The position numbers and the translations under genes are program-made. Positions 58,667 through 64,000 of a stretch of 64,000 nt of DNA are shown here, piece after piece. The DNA is taken from the NCBI RefSeq assembly GCF_000165835.1, contig NC_014640.1:4774001-4838000 (forward strand). Direction: 5' to 3'. Source of the DNA: Achromobacter xylosoxidans A8. GTDB taxonomy: Bacteria > Pseudomonadota > Gammaproteobacteria > Burkholderiales > Burkholderiaceae_B. The notes under the pieces were generated by a model. That model was not told the origin of the DNA, searched no databases, and worked only from the letters and a program-made list of their open reading frames with translations. The first letter of the stretch is position 1, and every line of letters begins with the position of its first letter.

Positions 58667-60235
58667 CTACCACTGGCCGAAGTACACCCCTGCCCGCTTG
58701 TGGGCGTTGGTACCCTTTTCCACGGCTTCGTCGCTGATGGTGGTACGGCGCTTGGCGCGCAGCATCCACTCCAGCAGGCGCTGGCGCAACGCCTGGCGCG
58801 TTTCGGCGTGCGCGCTGCTCGCGCCCAGGTCCTGGTACTCGTCGGGATCCGCCTGCAGGTCGAAGAGCTGTTCGCGCTCATCCAGCCAGTACACGTAGCG
58901 CCAGCGGTCAGTACGCACCGACCAGGCGCGGGCGTTCTGCGGGGTCTTGCCGCAAAGAACGCGAGCCTGGCGGAAGCTGTAGTCCAGCTCGGAATACACA
59001 CAGTCGCGCCATGGCGTGGCGGCGTCGGGCCCGTGCAGCAAGGTCTGCAGTTCACGGCCCTCCAGCCGGTGGCCTGGCCCGGGCGTACCCAGCGCGCGCA
59101 GTACCGTGGGCACCAGATCCACGCTTTCCACCATGTCGTCCAGTGCACGGCCGCGGGTGGCGTCGGCCGCGGCCGAAGGGTCCATGACGATGAAGGGCAC
59201 GCGCTGCGCGGTGTCGTAGAACAGCTCTTTTTCGCCCAGCCAATGATCGCCAAGGAAGTCGCCGTGGTCCGAAGTGAACACGATGAGCGTGTTCTTCATC
59301 AGGCCCGCGCCCTCCATGTAGTCGAACAGCCGGCCCAGATGATCGTCCAACTGCCGGATCAAGCCCTGGTAGGCCGGACGCACCACGCGCACGCAGTCGT
59401 CGGTGGAAAAGCTGACGCTCTCTTCATGCTGCCGGTAGGCAGCCACCACCGGGTGCGCGGTCTCCAGTTCTTCCCGATTGCGCCGGACCGGCAGGCATTG
59501 GTCCGGGGTGTAGAGCTTGTGATAGGGATCCGGCGCCATGTAGGGCCAGTGCGGCTTCACGTAGCTCAGATGCAGCACCCAAGGCTGGCTGCCGCGCCGC
59601 TTCATGAAGTCCAGCGCCTGGTCCGTCATGTAGGCGGTCTCGGAATGCGGCTCGGCCACGCGCGCGGGCAGATGCGCGTTGCGCATGTTCCAGCCGCTGA
59701 CCACCTGGCCGCCCGGGTCCACCGCGGCGATCACATAATCGGTCCAGGGGTCCGCGCTGTTGTAGCCGTGGCGCCGCAGAAAGGCGGGATAGCCGCTTTC
59801 GTCGCCCGGCGCGTGATGGCCGTCGTAGCGGTCCAGTTCGGTGAAGCCGCCGCGGCTGAGCAGTACGCCCAGCTCGGAGCTGCCGTCGATCGCCAACCGC
59901 TCCATGCCGGCCTTGTCGGGAATGATATGGGTCTTGCCGGCCAGCGCCAGCTCGCGGCCCTGTCCCGCCAGGTACTCGCCCAGCGTGATCTCGTTGACCG
60001 ACAGCGGCACGCGGTTCCAGGTGGCGCCGTGGCGCGAGGGGTAGCGGCCGGTGTAGTAGCTCATGCGCGACGGTCCGCACACGCCCGAGTTCACGAAGGC
60101 GCGGTCGAAGCGCGCGCCGCGCGCCGCCAACGCGTCCAGGCTGGGCGTCTGCAGGTAGGGATGGCCATAACAGCTCAGGTGATCCGCCCGCAGCTGGTCG
60201 GCCATGATGAACAACACGTTCTGCACATCGCTCAT
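58667..60235 (-). CDS. Type I sulfatase-family hydrolase
   Basis: 522 aa alkaline-phosphatase-superfamily enzyme. Formylglycine motif CGPSR with Cys53, followed by MSYYTGRYPSRHG; N-terminal metal ligands in FIMADQLRADHLSCYG; later GKTHI and TSDHGDFLGDH with metal-binding Asp-His. No signal peptide, so cytoplasmic. Cysteine-type sites need FGE-type maturation; no maturase is adjacent. Choline-sulfatase-like or phosphonate/aryl-ester hydrolase activity are both possible. ATG 60235, 10 nt after the Bug protein gene, so an operon. Confidence 0.88.
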   Translation of the reverse strand: MSDVQNVLFIMADQLRADHLSCYGHPYLQTPSLDALAARGARFDRAFVNSGVCGPSRMSYYTGRYPSRHGATWNRVPLSVNEITLGEYLAGQGRELALAGKTHIIPDKAGMERLAIDGSSELGVLLSRGGFTELDRYDGHHAPGDESGYPAFLRRHGYNSADPWTDYVIAAVDPGGQVVSGWNMRNAHLPARVAEPHSETAYMTDQALDFMKRRGSQPWVLHLSYVKPHWPYMAPDPYHKLYTPDQCLPVRRNREELETAHPVVAAYRQHEESVSFSTDDCVRVVRPAYQGLIRQLDDHLGRLFDYMEGAGLMKNTLIVFTSDHGDFLGDHWLGEKELFYDTAQRVPFIVMDPSAAADATRGRALDDMVESVDLVPTVLRALGTPGPGHRLEGRELQTLLHGPDAATPWRDCVYSELDYSFRQARVLCGKTPQNARAWSVRTDRWRYVYWLDEREQLFDLQADPDEYQDLGASSAHAETRQALRQRLLEWMLRAKRRTTISDEAVEKGTNAHKRAGVYFGQW

Positions 60236-60245
60236 CGCCGTCCTC

Positions 60246-61220
60246 CTATTGCGTGGCCGTGAAGCCGGATGCGCGCACCACGGGCTCCCATTGCTTGCGG
60301 TAGGCGGCCAAGGCGTCGGCCGTACCGCGCGCATCCAGCGACACCGGCTCCAGGTACGCGGCGCGCACGGCTTCCTGCATGGCGGGCTCGCGCAACACCG
60401 CCGCGATGTCCGCGCCCAGCCTGTCCGCCTTGGCCTGCGGCATCGCGGCTGGCGCGAAGAACGCGTTCCAGCCGTCAGCCGCCAGGTTCACCCCGCCCTC
60501 TTTGAAGGTGGGCACGTCCTTCAGTTCGGCATCGCGCGCGTCGCCGGACACGGCAAGGATGCGGATCTTGCCGGCGCGATGCTGCGGCAGCAAGGTGTCC
60601 AGCGTATCTATGCCTTGCGGCAGGATGCCCCCTATCAGTTCGGAAATCAGCGGCGCCGATCCGCGGTAGCCGACCACTTCCGGTTCCTGGCCCAGTTCGC
60701 GGCCCAGCATCAGCGCGAAGAAGTGCGGCAGGCTGCCGGTGGCCGGCACGCCCACGGCGAACTGCTTGGGGTTCGCCTTCAGCCACTGCCGCAGGCCGGC
60801 CAGGTCCTGGATCGGCGAATTCGCCGCCACCGCCAGCGCAAACTTGTAGCTGCTGACCAGCGACACGGGCTTGAAGTCGCGCTGCGCGTCATAACCGGGT
60901 TGGGCGTAGACCAGCGGCGCCACCACCATCACGGCCGGGTTCGCCAGCATCAGCACGTTCTGGCTGGCCGGCGCCGCGTGCAGGGCTTGCGCCGCGATGC
61001 GGCCGCCCGCCCCCGTCTTGTTCTCGACCACCACAGGCACGCCGACCCGGTCCTTGAGCCGGTCCGCGACCAGCCGCGCGATGCGGTCCGAACTGCCGCC
61101 CGGCGGATAGCCCACCACCACCGTCAGCGTCCCGTCCAGCGGGGCCTGCTGCGCGCCGGCTAGCGGCGCGCCCCCCGCAAGTATCACTGCCGCGGCAGCG
61201 CCTGATATCCATCTACGCAT
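60246..61220 (-). CDS. Bug-family (tripartite tricarboxylate transporter) periplasmic binding protein
   Basis: 324 aa. Signal peptide (to about residue 23, GAQ), then Bug hallmarks: LTVVVGYPPGGSSDRIARL, VVVENKTGAGGRIAAQAL, and a C-terminal YRKQWEPVVRASGF. These proteins bind carboxylates or other small solutes for TctAB-type permeases, and are hugely expanded in Bordetella and Achromobacter, often as orphans. No TctA/TctB is present here. First gene of a two-gene operon with the sulfatase, divergent from marR. Confidence 0.92.
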   Translation of the reverse strand: MRRWISGAAAAVILAGGAPLAGAQQAPLDGTLTVVVGYPPGGSSDRIARLVADRLKDRVGVPVVVENKTGAGGRIAAQALHAAPASQNVLMLANPAVMVVAPLVYAQPGYDAQRDFKPVSLVSSYKFALAVAANSPIQDLAGLRQWLKANPKQFAVGVPATGSLPHFFALMLGRELGQEPEVVGYRGSAPLISELIGGILPQGIDTLDTLLPQHRAGKIRILAVSGDARDAELKDVPTFKEGGVNLAADGWNAFFAPAAMPQAKADRLGADIAAVLREPAMQEAVRAAYLEPVSLDARGTADALAAYRKQWEPVVRASGFTATQ

Positions 61221-61299
61221 GGTCCACTCCTGGAGACAGCGGCCCGCTGTCGATTATGGTTGTCACTGCATGGCCGATACCCAAATAGGGAAATTGAAT

Positions 61300-61327
61300 T
61301 TAGCAACGCGCGCATTTGTTGATCTAA
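61300..61327. promoter_or_regulatory. Candidate MarR operator in divergent promoter
   Basis: TTAGCAAC (61300-61307) and GTTGATCTAA (61318-61327) form an imperfect dyad (TTAG...CAAC against GTTG...CTAA) in the AT-rich middle of the 166-bp gap between the Bug-protein and MarR genes. Confidence 0.35.
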
Positions 61328-61386
61328 TCCAGGACTGCCCATAACGATATGCAGCGCGAACTGCAACGCCACCTGGAGGAAACGCC

Positions 61387-61911
61387 ATGCCGAACATCCC
61401 CGAACCCGGCCAACGCCAGCTTGCCGACATGCTGATGTACCGGCTGTACCAGGCGTGGTCGCAATCCAATCCGGTATTCCTGCGCCTGTGCGAAGGACGC
61501 TTTGGCATCACGCGCCGCGAATGGCGTGTGCTGGCCTGTGCCGTCGAGGGCGGCACCATGAATTCGGCCGAACTGGCGGCCGCCGCCAAGCTCGACCTGA
61601 CGCGCACTTCGCGCACCCTGGGCGCGCTATGCGAGAAAGGCTGGCTGCGCCGCCTGCACGACAGCGCGGACCGCCGCGTGGTGCGCGTGGAAGCGACGGC
61701 CGAAGGCATTGCCCGCTACGACGCCCTGCTGCCCGAGGTCTCGCACCTGAATGACCTGCTGGTGCAGGACCTGAGCGACGACGAGGTCGCCTTGCTGCGC
61801 GATTTTCTCGGCCGCATCGAGCAACGCGGCCGCCGCATGGCCGAGGACAATATCGTCTCGGAAAAGGCCAGCCGGCGTGAAGGCGGCACCCGCCGGCCGC
61901 GCTACGCCTGA
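61387..61911 (+). CDS. MarR-family transcriptional regulator
   Basis: 174 aa winged-helix regulator. HTH around residues 45-90: GITRREWRVLACAVEGG, NSAELAAAAKLDLTRTSRTL, wing LHDSADRRVVRVEATAEG. The Asp-Arg-Arg of the wing is intact. GGAGG is 7 nt before the ATG. Divergent from the Bug-protein/sulfatase operon, which it most likely represses until a ligand binds. Short basic C-terminal tail. Confidence 0.9.
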   Translation: MPNIPEPGQRQLADMLMYRLYQAWSQSNPVFLRLCEGRFGITRREWRVLACAVEGGTMNSAELAAAAKLDLTRTSRTLGALCEKGWLRRLHDSADRRVVRVEATAEGIARYDALLPEVSHLNDLLVQDLSDDEVALLRDFLGRIEQRGRRMAEDNIVSEKASRREGGTRRPRYA

Positions 61912-62015
61912 CCCCGATCTGTCGCGCCTCGCCAACAGGCGCGTGGCGGCAACGCCGCTTCCGGATGCGGCCGCAAGCCACTGATAGCACGGCGTTTTTC
62001 CCCTTCCACCTTACC

Positions 62016-62042
62016 GCCCGGCAAGCTTTGCAGGGCTTTTTT
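62016..62042 (+). terminator. Intrinsic terminator after the MarR gene
   Basis: GCCC-g-GCAA, loop GCT, TTGC-a-GGGC: eight pairs with one internal mismatch, followed directly by TTTTTT (62037-62042), about 105 nt after the marR stop. Confidence 0.7.
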
Positions 62043-62088
62043 ACATCTGCGGCCCATGCATTTCCTGACAGCCGCGACCCACTAAATT

Positions 62089-62107
62089 AATAATAGTTAT
62101 CGTTGTC
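62089..62107 (+). promoter_or_regulatory. Fur box upstream of siderophore receptor
   Basis: AATAATAGTTATCGTTGTC matches the 19-bp Fur consensus (GATAATGATAATCATTATC) at 13 positions and ends 45 nt before the receptor start codon. Iron repression is expected for such receptors. Confidence 0.6.
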
Positions 62108-62152
62108 ATTTGCATACGCAATCGGCTGATATCAGGCCGCAGGGGAAATCCA

Positions 62153-64000
62153 TTGAAACGCCACTCTCATTCCGCCGCCCGGCGCGCGCGGCCGCTGATC
62201 CTGTTGCCCACCGCCGCCGCGCTTGCGGCCTGCCTGGGCGCCACAGCCCAGGCCCAGTCCGCCGCATCCAGCGAACCCGCCACCATCCTGCCCGCCGTGC
62301 AGGTCACCGGCACCGGCGAAACCGCGACCAGCCCAGTCGACGGCTATGTCGCCACGCGCAGCGCCACCGCGACCAAGACCGACACGCCTTTGTCGGAAAC
62401 GCCGCAGGCAATCACCGTGATTCCCCGCGAGCAAATCGTGGACCAGGGCGCGCAGAACATCCAGGACACCATGAACTATGCGGCCGGCGTACGCCCCAAT
62501 GCGTATGGCGTGGACAACCGCGCCGACTACGTGCGCGTCCGCGGCGTGGAACCGGTGCAGTACCTGGATGGCCTGCGCCAGTATTTCAGCTTCAACAATC
62601 CGCGCACCGAGGTTTATGCGATGGAGCGCGTGGAAGTGCTGCGCGGCCCTTCCTCCATGCTGTACGGACAGGGCAGCACCGGCGGCATCGTCAACCTGGT
62701 CAGCAAACGCCCGCTGGAAGAAACGCAGCGCGAGATCGGCTTGGTGCTGGGCAACCACAACCGCCGCGAGATCCAGGCCGACCTCACGGGTCCAGCCAGC
62801 GAGGACGGCCAGTGGCTGTACCGCGTCATTGCGGTGGGGCGCGACAGCGACACCCAGGTGCAGTACGCGCCGGACGACCGCCTGATGCTGGCGCCGTCCT
62901 TGACCTGGCGCCCCAGCGCGGCCACCTCGTTGACGCTGCAGGCTACCTGGCAGAAGGACCGCGCCGGCACCACGCAGTCCTTCCTGCCGTGGAGCGGCTC
63001 GGTGCAGGAAAATCCCAACGGCCGCATCCCGACCCGGCGCTTTGCCAGCGAGCCCGGTTTCGACGCCTACGACACCGAACAATTCAACGTGGGCTGGCTG
63101 TTCGAGCACCAGTTCAACGACACTTGGAAAGTGCGACAGAACTTCCGCAACACGGTCAGCAGCGTCGACTACAAGACGCTCTATCCCAACGTCTACGGCG
63201 CGCGCCGCGGCGATTCCTACATCGATCCGGAACAGACCACCGTCGACCGCATCTTCTACGTCAACAAACCGCGCATGCGCACCCTGCTGGCCGACCAGAA
63301 CCTGGAAGGCAAGCTGAACTGGGGCCGCACCGAGCACACGGTGATCTTCGGCATGGACTATTCGCGCTACCGCGAGACCAGCCAGACCGCCGGCGGCGCG
63401 GGCTCGCCGTTGAACCTGTACCACCCCGTGTACGGCAACGCGCCCGAGTATGAACTGTCGGACAACCCCAAGATCAACCAGCAGCAGATCGGCTTCTACG
63501 CGCAGGACCAGATCAAGTTCGACAAAAACTGGATCTTCCTGGCCGGCATCCGCCGCGACCGCGCCGACAGCACCACCGAAGGCCAGGACCGCGAAACCGA
63601 CATGGCCACCACCAAGCGCTTCGGCCTGATGTACGCGGCCGGCAACGGCTGGTCGCCCTACCTCAGCTACAGCGAATCGTTCACGCCCATCGCCGGCGCC
63701 GACTTCTACAACCAGCGCTGGAAGCCCATGCGCGGCAAGCAGGTCGAAGCCGGCATCAAGTACATGCCGAAGGACGCCGACATCGAGTTCACGGCGGCCG
63801 CCTATGACCTGCGCGAAAAGAACCGCCAGACCAACGATCCGAACAACCCGAACAACCAACTGCAGGCCGGCAAGACCCGCACCCGCGGCGTGGAGTTGGA
63901 GCTGCGCGGCCGCGTCACCAAGGACGTGGACGTGATCGCCAACTACATCTACACCGACCTCGATCCGCAGCTGGAGGCGCAGCCCAAGCACATGGCCTCC
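62153..64000 (+). CDS. TonB-dependent siderophore receptor (partial)
   Basis: Outer-membrane ferric-siderophore receptor, cut by the right edge after 616 codons. A signal peptide (basic start, hydrophobic core LLPTAAALAACLGATAQA) is followed by VQVTGT, the plug domain (LSETPQAITVIPREQIVDQG, YVRVRGV, MERVEVLRGPSSMLYGQGS, GGIVNLVSKRP) and barrel strands with QIGFYAQDQIKF and the TRGVELELRG motif. This is the FhuA/FpvA-like siderophore-receptor subfamily. The start is TTG 62153: AGGGG lies 7 nt upstream and no ATG fits in frame before the signal peptide. Preceded by a Fur box. Confidence 0.92.
   Translation, partial: MKRHSHSAARRARPLILLPTAAALAACLGATAQAQSAASSEPATILPAVQVTGTGETATSPVDGYVATRSATATKTDTPLSETPQAITVIPREQIVDQGAQNIQDTMNYAAGVRPNAYGVDNRADYVRVRGVEPVQYLDGLRQYFSFNNPRTEVYAMERVEVLRGPSSMLYGQGSTGGIVNLVSKRPLEETQREIGLVLGNHNRREIQADLTGPASEDGQWLYRVIAVGRDSDTQVQYAPDDRLMLAPSLTWRPSAATSLTLQATWQKDRAGTTQSFLPWSGSVQENPNGRIPTRRFASEPGFDAYDTEQFNVGWLFEHQFNDTWKVRQNFRNTVSSVDYKTLYPNVYGARRGDSYIDPEQTTVDRIFYVNKPRMRTLLADQNLEGKLNWGRTEHTVIFGMDYSRYRETSQTAGGAGSPLNLYHPVYGNAPEYELSDNPKINQQQIGFYAQDQIKFDKNWIFLAGIRRDRADSTTEGQDRETDMATTKRFGLMYAAGNGWSPYLSYSESFTPIAGADFYNQRWKPMRGKQVEAGIKYMPKDADIEFTAAAYDLREKNRQTNDPNNPNNQLQAGKTRTRGVELELRGRVTKDVDVIANYIYTDLDPQLEAQPKHMAS

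Overview
The window is high-GC DNA with very dense gene packing. The Bug-family periplasmic binding protein, the E. coli-type LexA, Fur and PsrA-like sites, and the overall gene content point to a betaproteobacterium of the Alcaligenaceae, most likely Achromobacter or a close Bordetella relative. The genus is inferred from protein resemblance, not from a marker gene. No rRNA, tRNA, insertion sequence or CRISPR array was seen.

Layout. 1-6050 (minus): a Yej/Opp-type oligopeptide ABC importer (binding protein, two permeases, double ATPase cut by the left edge). 6172-10067 (minus): a secreted nuclease-fold protein, CorA, and a UvrD/Rep-type helicase whose upstream region, shared with a divergent DUF72 gene, holds a perfect CTGT-N8-ACAG LexA box. 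11069-15534: a MocR/GabR-type regulator divergent from gabT-gabD, the GABA-to-succinate pathway. 15677-18561: an inositol-monophosphatase-like enzyme, a class II-like sirtuin and a serine acetyltransferase, with a DnaA-box cluster and a 17-bp tandem repeat in the gaps.

18736-39914 is a large exopolysaccharide locus made of two divergent operons. Leftward: wza, wzc, a phosphomannomutase/phosphoglucomutase, pgi and galE (export plus hexose-phosphate supply). Rightward: 13 tightly packed genes, namely a WcaJ-type initiating transferase, GDP-mannose and GDP-fucose synthesis (gmm, manC, gmd, fcl), a VanZ-like protein, flippase, polymerase, four glycosyltransferases and an acetyltransferase. The set resembles colanic acid/cepacian Wzy-dependent systems and predicts a fucose-containing, O-acetylated polymer. 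Two LuxR-type regulators with degenerate receiver domains follow (40032-41809), then a lone, compositionally mosaic gene (42374-43978) combining a formyltransferase-like N-terminal half with a five-bladed-propeller domain of the glucosamine inositolphosphorylceramide transferase type.

44360-58615 is a fatty-acid degradation regulon: a PsrA-like TetR regulator with a PsrA-type operator in front of it, acyl-CoA dehydrogenase, two thiolases, two multifunctional hydratase/dehydrogenases of opposite domain order, a FadL porin, a hotdog-fold protein, a chalcone-isomerase-like secreted protein and an acyl-CoA ligase. An intrinsic terminator sits directly against the ribosome-binding site of the second half. 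58667-61911 is a sulfatase plus Bug-protein pair divergent from a MarR regulator, and the window ends inside a Fur-box-preceded TonB-dependent siderophore receptor.
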